Shown: one piece after another, positions 17,927 to 26,642 of the stretch | Layout of the letters: every line of letters begins with the position of its first letter | Position numbering within the stretch: the stretch's first letter is position 1 | From: Blautia_A aquisgranensis | Lineage (GTDB): Bacteria; Bacillota; Clostridia; Lachnospirales; Lachnospiraceae | Length of the DNA stretch: 64,000 nt | Reading direction: 5' to 3' | NCBI RefSeq assembly: GCF_040096615.1 | Contig: NZ_JBBMEJ010000012.1 | Span: 1-64,000 of the forward strand | The notes under the pieces: model-generated | What the model saw: only the letters and a program-made list of their open reading frames with translations | What the model was told of the DNA's origin: nothing | Database searches by the model: none | Translations under genes and position numbers: made by a program

Positions 17927-18757
17927 ATGAAGAAAGGTAATAGTATCAAACTAAAAATAGCAGTTATTATTTCTATAATTATTACGATATTCTGGCTGCT
18001 TCCATATATTTATGTAATTTGTTGTTCGTTTAAACCTGGATCAGAGGTAATTGCTGTTCCGCCATCTTTTCTTCCAAAAAGCTTTTCGGTTGAAAATTTC
18101 ACTCAATTATTTGTAAGAATGAACGCGGGTGGGTATCTGCTGAACAGTTTGATTACAGCAGTTTGCAGTACAATTATTGCAGTTATCTTGGGTTCACTGG
18201 CTGCATATGCTATTCAGAGATCTGGAGCGAAGCTGTCAGTAGGGCTGGTGGTATTGATTTTATGTCTGAAAATGATTCCTACATCCAGTATTGCAGTACC
18301 TATTTATGAGATTATTTGTAATATGGGATTGTATGATACCAGAATTGCATTGATTATTGTTTATGCGGCAGTAAACATGCCTTTTGTAATGTGGACAATG
18401 CTTAGTTTTTATGAGGGAGTACCGTCTACTTTGGATGAGGCTGCATATGTAGATGGCGCTTCCAGCCTTCAGACATTCAGAAAGGTTATTTTGCCGATTT
18501 GTAAGCCGGGACTTGCAACTGCCTTTATATTTACATTGTTCCTGGCATGGAATGATTTCCTTATTTCTCTGTTGCTGACCAGTATGAATGCTAAAACATT
18601 TACAGTAGGTCTTGCCGGTTTCCTGTCAGCGTATAATCTTGACCTTGGACCGATGTGTGCAGGAGCATTTTTATTTAGCTTCCCGGTAATGATTTTATCA
18701 ATGTTTGCACAGAGATACATTGTTCAGGGAATGACAGCAGGAGCTGTAAAAGGATGA
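17927..18757 (+). CDS. Sugar ABC transporter permease, MalG type
   Basis: A 276-residue MalG-like permease with six predicted membrane helices. The first is at about residues 10-30 (IAVIISIIITIFWLLPYIY). The EAA loop reads TLDEAAYVDGASSLQTFRKV followed by ILPICKP. It is preceded by AGGAG and completes the importer with the MalF-type partner. The GH32 gene starts 18 bases downstream, so transport and hydrolysis are co-transcribed. Confidence 0.93.
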   Translation: MKKGNSIKLKIAVIISIIITIFWLLPYIYVICCSFKPGSEVIAVPPSFLPKSFSVENFTQLFVRMNAGGYLLNSLITAVCSTIIAVILGSLAAYAIQRSGAKLSVGLVVLILCLKMIPTSSIAVPIYEIICNMGLYDTRIALIIVYAAVNMPFVMWTMLSFYEGVPSTLDEAAYVDGASSLQTFRKVILPICKPGLATAFIFTLFLAWNDFLISLLLTSMNAKTFTVGLAGFLSAYNLDLGPMCAGAFLFSFPVMILSMFAQRYIVQGMTAGAVKG

Positions 18758-18775
18758 TAAGAATGGAGAAAGCCA

Positions 18776-20257
18776 GTGAATAAAATATTAATGAGACAAA
18801 GAATAGAAAACGCGCAAAAAGAAATTGACAGTAAAAAGATGATTGTTCAAAATGGGAAAATGCGTCAGCATTATCATTTTATGCCCCAGAGCGGGTGGAT
18901 GAATGATCCTAACGGACTGATCTTTTTTAACGGACAGTATCATGTGTTTTATCAGACCAATCCATATAATGGATTTTGGGATTGTATGCATTGGGGACAT
19001 GCAGTCAGCAAAGATTTAGTTCATTGGGAATATTTGCCTCTGGCATTGGCACCCAGTGAAGAGTATGATGATTATCAAAAAGGTGGATGTTTTTCCGGCA
19101 GTGCAATCGAACACGAAGGTAAGTTATATGTATTTTATACGGCAACTGCAAATCATGGAAACGGAAGTGAGCAAAGCCAGTGTCTTGCTATAAGTGAAGA
19201 TGGAATAAATTTTGAAAAGTATGACGGAAATCCTCTCTTTGATGCACCGGAAGGTATTCAGCCGGATTCATTCCGCGATCCAAAGGTATGGAAGCATGAA
19301 AATAAATATTATATGGTTGTAGGGGCCAGTCGTAATAACAGAGGATTAGCATTGATATATGAATCTGCAGATCTTTATCATTGGAATTTTTTAAACGTGC
19401 TGGCAGAAAGCCGTGGAGAATGGGGATTCATGTGGGAATGTCCGGATTTTTATCAGCTTGGCGATAAATATGTTCTCACTTTTTCTCCAATGGGCTCAGG
19501 AGATCATACATCAGTATACCTGACAGGAGATTTTGATTACAAAACAGGAAAATTTGACTGGCATATCAGTGGTGAAATGGATTGGGGATTTGATTTTTAT
19601 GCGCCACAGTCCATGGTTGCTCCTGATGGAAGACGTCTGATTGTTGCCTGGGCGAATGAATGGGAATGGATGCCTCTCTTTAAGGACTGGGGACCTACTT
19701 ATCAGGAGGGCTGGTGCGGATTTTTTAATGTGATTCGTGAAGTTCGGATGTGCAAGGATGGAACGCTGGCGTTTGTTCCTGTAGAGGAAATGGAAAAAAT
19801 CCGTGAAAACAAATTTACGCAACGGGAAATACAGGTTACAGAAAAACCTCAGCAGTTAAAAGCAGGAGATGGAATCAGCTTTGAGATGAAATTTACATTG
19901 GATCTTGAAGAAACTGATGCAGATAGGGTAGAATTGAAGCTCAGATGCGGAAAAGAAAAAGAAACTCGTTGTATTTTTGATCTGAAAAATGGTGAATTGC
20001 TGGTAGACAGAAGCTGTGCAGATGGATGGAGTGTAGGAACATCCAGAAGTGTACTTAAGGTCAGCGAAAAAAGTCTGGATGTACATATCTTTTCAGATCA
20101 GAGTTCTCTGGAGATATTTACAGATCAATACAGAAATAATCATTCCAATAATATTTTTGCAGGAAATGATCAGGATGCAATAAGTATATCTGCGTTTGGT
20201 GGAAGAGCGGTAATCAGAAATTATGAAGCATATGGATTGCAGGAGTGTTTTAACTGA
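18776..20257 (+). CDS. GH32 beta-fructofuranosidase (sucrose/fructo-oligosaccharide hydrolase)
   Basis: A 493-residue family GH32 enzyme that releases terminal beta-fructosyl units from sucrose, kestose or inulin-type oligosaccharides. The nucleophile motif WMNDPNG is at residues 41-47 (Asp44), the transition-state stabiliser RDP at 167-169, and the acid/base WECP at 220-223 (Glu221). The C-terminal beta-sandwich starts near 340. It has no signal peptide, so it acts in the cytosol on imported sugars. GTG 18776 is the chosen start because GGAG lies eight bases upstream; the ATG five codons later lacks one. Whether the substrate is phosphorylated cannot be told, but the ABC (not PTS) importer argues for unphosphorylated substrate. 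Confidence 0.95.
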   Translation: MNKILMRQRIENAQKEIDSKKMIVQNGKMRQHYHFMPQSGWMNDPNGLIFFNGQYHVFYQTNPYNGFWDCMHWGHAVSKDLVHWEYLPLALAPSEEYDDYQKGGCFSGSAIEHEGKLYVFYTATANHGNGSEQSQCLAISEDGINFEKYDGNPLFDAPEGIQPDSFRDPKVWKHENKYYMVVGASRNNRGLALIYESADLYHWNFLNVLAESRGEWGFMWECPDFYQLGDKYVLTFSPMGSGDHTSVYLTGDFDYKTGKFDWHISGEMDWGFDFYAPQSMVAPDGRRLIVAWANEWEWMPLFKDWGPTYQEGWCGFFNVIREVRMCKDGTLAFVPVEEMEKIRENKFTQREIQVTEKPQQLKAGDGISFEMKFTLDLEETDADRVELKLRCGKEKETRCIFDLKNGELLVDRSCADGWSVGTSRSVLKVSEKSLDVHIFSDQSSLEIFTDQYRNNHSNNIFAGNDQDAISISAFGGRAVIRNYEAYGLQECFN

Positions 20258-20259
20258 AT

Positions 20260-20294
20260 CAAGTAGTGAAGTGGATTACGAATATCCGCTTGAC
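20260..20294 (+). repeat. Dispersed hairpin repeat, copy 2
   Basis: Closely matches copy 1 at 41-76: CAAGTAGTGAAGTGGATTAC followed by GAATATCCGCTTGAC. It sits in the 65-base gap between GH32 and GH91, just upstream of the GH91 ribosome binding site AGGAGG, where a hairpin could affect translation of the downstream gene. Confidence 0.65.
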
Positions 20295-20322
20295 ATGAAC
20301 TGAAAGCAGGAGGAGTGTTGAA

Positions 20323-21660
20323 ATGAAATGTAATAATTATTATGATGTCACTGACTGGCAGATAGGTAACCCATATACGGATATCGGTGAAGTGATCAAC
20401 AGTATCATTGCAGACATCAAGAGCAGACAGAAGGATACAAATGTAAATGATGGAGGAAAACCGGGAGCAGTAATTTATATTCCGTCTGGAGATTATCATT
20501 TAAAAACGCAGGTGAAAATTGACATCAGTTACTTGAAAATCCAAGGATCAGGACATGGATTTGTGTCTTCAAGTATCCGATATAATGTGCCGAAAGAACA
20601 GTGGAAGGATCTTCATGACATCTGGCCGGGGGGTAGCAGGATTCTGGTAGATTTGGAACCATTAAAGGGGGATGAAAGATCTGGTGCTGCTTTTCTGGTG
20701 GAACGAGAGGGAGATCCGAGAATCAGTTCCGTGGAGTTTGAAAATTTCTGTATTGATGGACTCCATTTTGTAGATGACGGAAATGGAGATCCGGAGAATA
20801 CATATTTAAATGGAAAAACAGGAATTTATGTAGCCAGTGCACAGGATTCTTTCAGAATTACAGGTATGGGTATTATTTATCTGGAGCATGGAGTGACTCT
20901 TTACAATTCTGATGCATTATCTGTTCATGATAATTTTATAGCGGAATGTGGAAATTGTGTAGAACTTCGTGGAGCCGGACAGGCATCTAAAATAACAGAT
21001 AATCTTATGGGTGCCGGTTATAGAGGTTATACTATTTTTGCTGAAAATTTTGGAGGACTTCTGATTACTTCCAATAACATTTTTCCAAGAGGGAAAAGTA
21101 TAGTACATCTTAAGGGTGTTCTTAGATCATCAGTAACTGCAAACAGATTTCATTCTTTTTATCCGGGAATGCTGATAATGGAAAGCTGCAGAGAGAATCT
21201 CATATCTTCCAATCATTTTCTCAGAGATCATGAACCATGGCCGCCTATGCTGGCATATGATAATGGATTAGAGGATGATTTTGGGTTGATTCATATTCAG
21301 GGAAGCAGCAATTCCCTGATTGCTAATCACATTTCAGAGACAATTGAACAGCAATATCTGAAACCGGCAGGCGTAAAACCGATAATCATTCGTTTGGTGT
21401 CCGGAAGAGAAAATTACATTGCAAACAATCATATTGTGGCAACAACAAAGGCAGATAAAAAGGAAAACGAGGAAAATAAATCCTGCTTTGATGCGCAGGT
21501 AGATGCTCTGTTAAGTATGGATGAATTAGTGAAACTTTCAAGTGAAGTTGTACATATCGATGAAGAATCTACAGATAACATAATATTGGATACATGCAGG
21601 GAAAATGAAGCGGCTATGGATTTCTCCAGAAATATATTCAGAGGGATTCCGGTTAAATAA
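20323..21660 (+). CDS. GH91 family enzyme (inulin fructotransferase / DFA hydrolase-like)
   Basis: A 445-residue right-handed beta-helix enzyme closely resembling inulin fructotransferases. Shared blocks are SGDYHLKTQVKIDISYLKI, SGHGF, FCIDGLHF, NGKTGIYVASAQDSFRITGM, YLEHG, AECGNCVELRGAGQ, NNIFPRG, VTANRFHSFYPGML. Asp203 and Glu214 are eleven residues apart, matching the catalytic Asp/Glu pair (Asp233/Glu244) that I recall for a Bacillus inulin fructotransferase. Known members convert inulin ends to difructose anhydride I or III, and some hydrolyse the anhydride back to inulobiose. This copy has no signal peptide, unlike secreted inulin-degrading relatives, so it should meet only imported small substrates. 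With GH32 and an importer beside it, intracellular DFA III (or DFA I) hydrolysis is my preferred role. Confidence 0.9.
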   Translation: MKCNNYYDVTDWQIGNPYTDIGEVINSIIADIKSRQKDTNVNDGGKPGAVIYIPSGDYHLKTQVKIDISYLKIQGSGHGFVSSSIRYNVPKEQWKDLHDIWPGGSRILVDLEPLKGDERSGAAFLVEREGDPRISSVEFENFCIDGLHFVDDGNGDPENTYLNGKTGIYVASAQDSFRITGMGIIYLEHGVTLYNSDALSVHDNFIAECGNCVELRGAGQASKITDNLMGAGYRGYTIFAENFGGLLITSNNIFPRGKSIVHLKGVLRSSVTANRFHSFYPGMLIMESCRENLISSNHFLRDHEPWPPMLAYDNGLEDDFGLIHIQGSSNSLIANHISETIEQQYLKPAGVKPIIIRLVSGRENYIANNHIVATTKADKKENEENKSCFDAQVDALLSMDELVKLSSEVVHIDEESTDNIILDTCRENEAAMDFSRNIFRGIPVK

Positions 21661-21745
21661 ATGTATACACTTACTTCATTGTTTTATTCTGAAGGAGAGG
21701 TTACTAAAGATTTGGAGAAATCTCTTAACCATCAAAGCATATAAG

Positions 21746-23381
21746 CCTGAATTATTCATGAGCATATAAAAATGCTCAATACTCTAAAACATTAAACCAG
21801 TTCCCTTGAAAACAACCGCGGTATCCACAAAAATGGGTAAACTACCCCCCCCCTGTGAAATTTGATTCCGCCACTTTGAACTGTCAAGGTAAGTTAATAG
21901 TTGCTATTCCAATTGTACAGTCGCCGCTGGATATTTTCCAGCGGCCTGTAAAATTCCTTTTTATAAGGACAGCTACTACACAGTTTGAAAGTGATATATC
22001 TTGCTGAACGGACTGCTCTTGCGGCAATCTTTATCAGCTTTAAACGAATGGTATCCACCTGTTGTTTTCGCATATTTGCAGGAAGTACCAATCGTCTGAA
22101 CCAATTGAATAAGTTGTACGCAAGCATGTGAAGCCTCATGCGGTTTGCATTTACTACTTTGGAATGACTGCTGACAGCAGCAAAATCAAATCCGCTTTTG
22201 CCTTCCTTGATAAAGTTTTCCATTCTGCCACGACCACAGTAAAACTGAATGATCTGATAGGGCTCCATATCCATGTTTGTAACAATAAAGGTGTACATGT
22301 GCATCAGCTGACCGTATGGTTTCTCGATTTTGAAAACCACACGTCTTGGATAGTCCCATGAACCAGCCTGATACATGAATTCACCATAAATTACCGCATA
22401 ACGGATCTGATCTTCTTTGGTCGCTTTGTACAAGTCTTCCTCTTTATCGGAAGCAAGGCAAGGAGTGAAGAATTCTGTTTTAGACGGATGGCATAGGAAC
22501 AGCCATTCATCTCACAGATTTTATAAAGCCTGGGAGATGAAAATCCGCTGTCTCCACGAAGATAAGTTTTAATCCCTCTTTCCAGGTATTCCAGAAAGAG
22601 GGGCTCCATAAATTTATCTGCATCGTTGCTACAGTGGAGTGTTCCATCACGAAGTTCTGCTTTGAGCAGATCTCCAGTCAATCCATCATAGCACAGTAAC
22701 GGATGATATCCGTGTGCCTGATAATGGAAGTTGAAGCCTTCCCCTTCCTGACTACAATAAGTGCCAAACAAAGTGCTGTTCAGGTCCAGAAGCATATGCT
22801 CCGGACGCTTGATAGAATAGATGATGTCCCTGAGACATTTGTCAATGTCATCAAACTGCAGGAGGGTATCCTCATCCATACGGTTAAAAATCTTGACAAT
22901 GTCGGCTGCGAAGCCAGACGGTCTTTTTCAAGGATCGCATTGAAAACAGGATCCAAAGTCAATTCATCAGAACAGTCATCTTCGAAATAAGCAGAGAGGA
23001 TCCGATAAATCATCTGCATCAGATTTTCATCGTCTTTGTGAAAGAGGACAGACTTATCATTGGCTTTAAATTTCTTTTTTATCAGCTTTGAAAAGCCGAT
23101 TTTTGCAGCGAATTCCTTTATCAGAAGAAGTCCTGCATCGGAGGATAATCACCTCCGTCAAAATTTATTTTAATTTGTCTATTGCTTTTCAGTGTTAAGG
23201 TGTTTAAAATATCCATAGAGAGACCCTTTCTGTGGTATGTATTTGGATTCGACACCTAAATTTTACCACATATTTAGTCTCTTTTTCTATTCACTTAAAA
23301 GATGAAATGCAATAAACAACTTAAACACAGTAACTGTGTGGCTTTCAGCCACTTTCACGGCACAGCCGTGAATAATTCAGG
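21746..23381 (-). mobile_element. IS1380-family insertion sequence, decayed
   Basis: An element of about 1.64 kb bounded by inverted termini CCTGAATTATTCA. The left copy reads CCTGAATTATTCATG from 21746; the right copy is its complement, ending at 23381. It carries one broken IS1380-type transposase on the minus strand. The flanks (ATAAG left, TTTAT right) do not form an obvious target duplication, so deletion or recombination probably followed insertion. Its right end lies exactly where the second sugar permease is cut. It separates the GH32/GH91 operon from the GH172 gene. Confidence 0.82.
21894..23216 (-). pseudogene. IS1380-family transposase with at least three frameshifts
   Basis: The coding sequence starts at ATG 23216 (MDILNTLTLKSNRQIK) and shifts frame within TATCCTCC near 23140. 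It continues as GLLLIKEFAAKIGFSKLIKK and ASQPTLSRF, then shifts again before MDEDTLLQFDDIDKCLRDII. The catalytic region HMLLDLNSTLFGTYCSQEGE and the second aspartate motif TYLRGDSGFSS are intact. A third shift near 22440 leads to EDQIRYAVIYGEFMYQAG and the end at 21894. The total span of about 440 codons matches a full-length family transposase, so it is recently decayed and not deleted. Confidence 0.88.
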
Positions 23382-24049
23382 TTTATTATAAAGTGGTATC
23401 CGTTGGAAGATGGGTTCTGTTTGCAATCGTGGCTTTTCTGATCGTAGGCCTTACACTTGTGATCAGTACCGTGCTGTGTGCAATGGCTGCCTATGGATTC
23501 TCAAGATTTAACTCAAAGGGAGTTTCTGTTGCATTTGCATTTGTGCTGGCTACCATGCTGATTCCGGAGGTTGTTACAGCCCGCCCGCTGTATGAATTTA
23601 TGCAGAAGGTAAAGCTGTATGATACATATCCGGGACTTATCCTTCTTTATATCAGTACTGTTATACCGTTTACGGTTCTGATCCTCAGAAACTTTGTCGG
23701 TGAGATCCCGATCTCACTGGAGGAGGCAGCTGCTATTGACGGCGCATCTTTTTCACAGAGACTGTTTACGATCGTTCTGCCGCTGATGAAACCGGCGATT
23801 GCTACTGTATGTATCATTAATTTTATTACATGTCTGAATAACTTTTTTACCCCTTTGTTTTATTCAAATGGTATTCAGGTACTTTCAGTTTCCATCGTAC
23901 AGCTTCCGTTACGTGATAACATGTATGGAGTTCCGTGGGATCTGGTCAGCTCCATGGGATGGATCATCCTTCTTCCGATCATTATCTTTGTAGCTGTTTT
24001 TGAGAAACAGATCATGGATGGTATCATGGCAGGTGGAGTAAAAGCGTAA
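23382..24049 (+). pseudogene. Sugar ABC permease (MalG type), 5'-truncated by the IS
   Basis: The frame is open across the IS boundary and reads VGRWVLFAIVAFLIVGLTLV, then AAYGFSRFNSKG, ISLEEAAAIDGASFSQRLFT (the EAA loop) and a normal MalG C-terminus ending at 24049. A full MalG is about 275 residues. This stump has about 220 and lacks the first membrane helix and periplasmic loop, which begins exactly at the insertion sequence terminus. GTG 23393 could start a shortened product but has no ribosome binding site. Its partner MalF-type permease is missing, so this second importer is probably dead. Confidence 0.85.
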
Positions 24050-24086
24050 ATATTTTTTAATTTCCAAAGGAAAGGAGAATGCAGAT

Positions 24087-25196
24087 ATGTATCAGGCATT
24101 TACAGGCGGACTTGGAGGAATCGCACTTGCAAAGAATGGAAAAAGCCGTGCGATCAACGCAGAAAATCCTCATGGAGAAAAAGGCAGAGGAGGTATGGCT
24201 GCAAGTCATCTGGGACCATCCAGAAAAGGAAGCCCGTGTCTTAAGGATATTGAGCCGGGAGCTGTGGTAACTCTGGCAGAAATGGAAGGACCGGGACAGA
24301 TCAATCATATCTGGATCACAGTCGATAATAAAACTACAGAGGCAGATTGCTTTGTGCTGAGGGATCTTGTGATCCGTATGTACTGGGATGACGAGGAAAC
24401 TCCTTCCGTGGAAAGTCCTCTGGGCGATTTCTTCTGCTGCGGATTCGGAAGAGAATGTTTTGTAAATTCTGTTCCGGTGGCTGTTGTTCCAAACAGGGGA
24501 TTTAACTGCTATTTCCCGATGCCGTTTAAGAAGAAAGCAAAGATCACACTGGAAAACCAGCATGCAAATAAAATCCCGGCTTTCTTTTATCAGGTAGATT
24601 ACTGTCTCTATGATGAGCTTCCGGACGATATAGCTTATTTCCATGCGCAGTGGAGAAGGGAACGGTTGACAGAAAAAACAAAAGATTATACAATTTTGGA
24701 TGGAGTAAAAGGAAAAGGCCATTATATAGGAACCTACATGGCACTTACCACACTGGAACGTTACTGGTGGGGCGAGGGAGAAATGAAGTTTTATATTGAC
24801 GGAGATGAGGAGTATCCGACCATCTGCGGAACAGGAACGGAAGATTACTTTGGAGGTTCCTGGAGCTTTGCCAAACAGGTGGATGGAAAAACCGTGGAAC
24901 AGAATTATAACACACCATATCTGGGATATCCGTATTATTCTGCCCATGACGAACTGATCCACAATTTTTATCATAATGATGACTGCCCGCCAATGCGAGG
25001 CTTTTACAGATGGCATTTACAGGATCCGATCTGCTTTGAAGAGGATCTTCGCGTTACGATTCAGCAGATAGGCGTCGGATACCGTGGCCTGTTTGAACGA
25101 CAGGATGATGTGGCAAGTGTAGCGTACTGGTATCAAACACTTCCTCATACACCGTTCCAGCCGTTGATGTCAAAAGAGGATAGATGGCCCAGATAA
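24087..25196 (+). CDS. GH172 (DUF2961) glycoside hydrolase, probable DFA I / alpha-fructofuranosidase
   Basis: A 369-residue DUF2961 protein, the family now called GH172. Its founding member from Bifidobacterium dentium makes and cleaves difructose dianhydride I and acts as an alpha-D-fructofuranosidase. Recognisable blocks are the N-terminal ENPHGEKGRGGMAAS (residues 26-40), IWITVDNK, LGDFFCCGFG, and the two acidic motifs WWGEGEMKFYIDGD (227-240) and GTGTEDYFGG (248-257). The second pair carries the probable catalytic glutamates. There is no signal peptide, so it is cytosolic. AGGAG precedes the ATG. Other GH172 members act on alpha-D-arabinofuranosides; GH32 and GH91 nearby favour fructose here. 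It is co-oriented with a permease stump and a binding lipoprotein. Confidence 0.88.
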   Translation: MYQAFTGGLGGIALAKNGKSRAINAENPHGEKGRGGMAASHLGPSRKGSPCLKDIEPGAVVTLAEMEGPGQINHIWITVDNKTTEADCFVLRDLVIRMYWDDEETPSVESPLGDFFCCGFGRECFVNSVPVAVVPNRGFNCYFPMPFKKKAKITLENQHANKIPAFFYQVDYCLYDELPDDIAYFHAQWRRERLTEKTKDYTILDGVKGKGHYIGTYMALTTLERYWWGEGEMKFYIDGDEEYPTICGTGTEDYFGGSWSFAKQVDGKTVEQNYNTPYLGYPYYSAHDELIHNFYHNDDCPPMRGFYRWHLQDPICFEEDLRVTIQQIGVGYRGLFERQDDVASVAYWYQTLPHTPFQPLMSKEDRWPR

Positions 25197-25211
25197 AAAG
25201 GGTGGTAGAGA

Positions 25212-26465
25212 TTGAAAAAACAGGTATTTTGCGGGGGATTTGCCCTGGCTCTGGCAGTGACAGGATGTGGAGTCCAGAAGAAGGAGGCTGCATCTGATAT
25301 TGTGCCGGAGAACAGACAGGAACTGACGATCCTTCATATGGATGCAGGCACAGAGGGCTTTGATTCTTTTATCAGTCAGGCGGAAAAGGATCTTGGAATA
25401 GAGATCCATATCGAAAAATGTCCGGCTAATGCGGACAACCGCCAGGCCCAAATAGCAACTCTTCTGACATCAGGAGATGATTCTGTGGATCTGATCACAG
25501 TAAATGATGAGATGATATCCGAATTTAAACATAAGGGATTTCTTCTTCCGCTGGAAGATACGGTTATGACAGAGGAGACAGCGGCAAATTTTCCACAGGA
25601 ATACCTGAAAGAAATATGCATGTCAGACGGACATATTTTTTCGGTACCGTTCAAAATGGATATCATGGCATTCTGGGTGAACCAGGAATTGCTGGATCAG
25701 GCTGGTCTGGACAGACTCTCCTGTCTCAGTGATCTTGAGATCCTTCAGAAAAAGCTTCAGAATACGGGAAAATATGCATACGGGGATGCATGGGAGATTT
25801 CTTACATATATAATAGTATCAGCGAGTATGTCGATTTTTTCGGAGGAGATTATACAGACTGGACGGATCCGAAAACAAGAGAAGCGGCAGAATATATGAA
25901 GCGAATGCTGGATACAGGGATGATATCAGAGGAGAATCTGATCGACCAGCATGACCAGCTGAATGAAAAATTTATAAACGGCCAGTATGGATGTATGTTC
26001 ATGTATACCGGTGCGTTGAGTACCTTTCAGAATGCAGGCGTGTATAGAAAAGATAAGATCCATATGGCACCATTTCCGGAATTTGACGAGAAGGTGACCA
26101 ATATCGCAACCTGGCAGTATGTACTGAATAAAAATTCTGATCATAAAGAAGCAGCTCTGAAGTTCCTTCAGTATGTGTCCGGATATGAGGCCAGTAAAAA
26201 TTACGGACAGCTGACAAAAATGTGTTCGGCAAGACTGGATGTGATCGAGGATAAAAGCCTTGATTTGGAGGGAATTGAAATGATCCGGCAATATCTGAAA
26301 GATTATAAACTGAAAGCAAGACCACTGTGCGCTGACTCCATAGAAGCTGTTTCGTCTATGGGAACGGAATTTCAGGAATATGTACTGGGACAGAAAACAG
26401 AAACGGAGTTTTTCGCCGGGGCACAGAACTGTATAGACCAGTATTACAAAAAAGCATCGTACTGA
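25212..26465 (+). CDS. Sugar-binding lipoprotein of a second ABC importer
   Basis: A 417-residue family-1 solute-binding protein. The N-terminus KKQVFCGGFALALAVTGCG has a lipobox ending at Cys19, so it is a lipid-anchored surface protein. The mature region shows the family pattern (FDSFISQAEKDLGIEIHIEK, VDLITVNDEMISEFKHKGFL, GKYAYGDAWEISYIYNSISE). The start is TTG 25212, placed by the purine-rich GGTGG upstream and by the lipoprotein signal; no ATG fits. It sits after GH172, an unusual position for a binding protein. Its own permeases are lost or truncated, so it may deliver substrate to the intact permease pair upstream of the insertion sequence. That is inference. Confidence 0.9.
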   Translation: MKKQVFCGGFALALAVTGCGVQKKEAASDIVPENRQELTILHMDAGTEGFDSFISQAEKDLGIEIHIEKCPANADNRQAQIATLLTSGDDSVDLITVNDEMISEFKHKGFLLPLEDTVMTEETAANFPQEYLKEICMSDGHIFSVPFKMDIMAFWVNQELLDQAGLDRLSCLSDLEILQKKLQNTGKYAYGDAWEISYIYNSISEYVDFFGGDYTDWTDPKTREAAEYMKRMLDTGMISEENLIDQHDQLNEKFINGQYGCMFMYTGALSTFQNAGVYRKDKIHMAPFPEFDEKVTNIATWQYVLNKNSDHKEAALKFLQYVSGYEASKNYGQLTKMCSARLDVIEDKSLDLEGIEMIRQYLKDYKLKARPLCADSIEAVSSMGTEFQEYVLGQKTETEFFAGAQNCIDQYYKKASY

Positions 26466-26475
26466 TGCTTTTTTG
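26448..26475 (+). terminator. Intrinsic terminator of the GH172 operon
   Basis: Stem AAAAAAGCATC / GATGCTTTTTT (26448-26458 with 26464-26474) that overlaps the last codons of the lipoprotein gene. Confidence 0.85.
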
Positions 26476-26509
26476 TTGCGAAAAAATAAGAACTTTTTTT
26501 CAAAACATA

Positions 26510-26538
26510 TTGACAAATATTTTACATGGTGATATCTT
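26510..26538 (+). promoter_or_regulatory. Sigma-A promoter of the hrcA operon
   Basis: -35 TTGACA at 26510-26515 and -10 TATCTT at 26533-26538 with 17-base spacing, immediately upstream of the CIRCE operator. Confidence 0.8.
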
Positions 26539-26552
26539 AAAGACTGTAGATG

Positions 26553-26579
26553 TTAGCACTCCACTAAAATGAGTGCTAA
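26553..26579 (+). promoter_or_regulatory. CIRCE operator (HrcA binding site)
   Basis: Exact consensus TTAGCACTC, nine-base spacer, GAGTGCTAA. It lies 14 bases after the -10 element, so bound HrcA blocks transcription start; heat-damaged proteins titrate GroEL away from HrcA and release the operon. Confidence 0.98.
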
Positions 26580-26642
26580 CAGATATAACAAAACAAGACT
26601 TAACATCCGTCAGGAAGGATAAAAGAGAAAGGAGATGGACTC

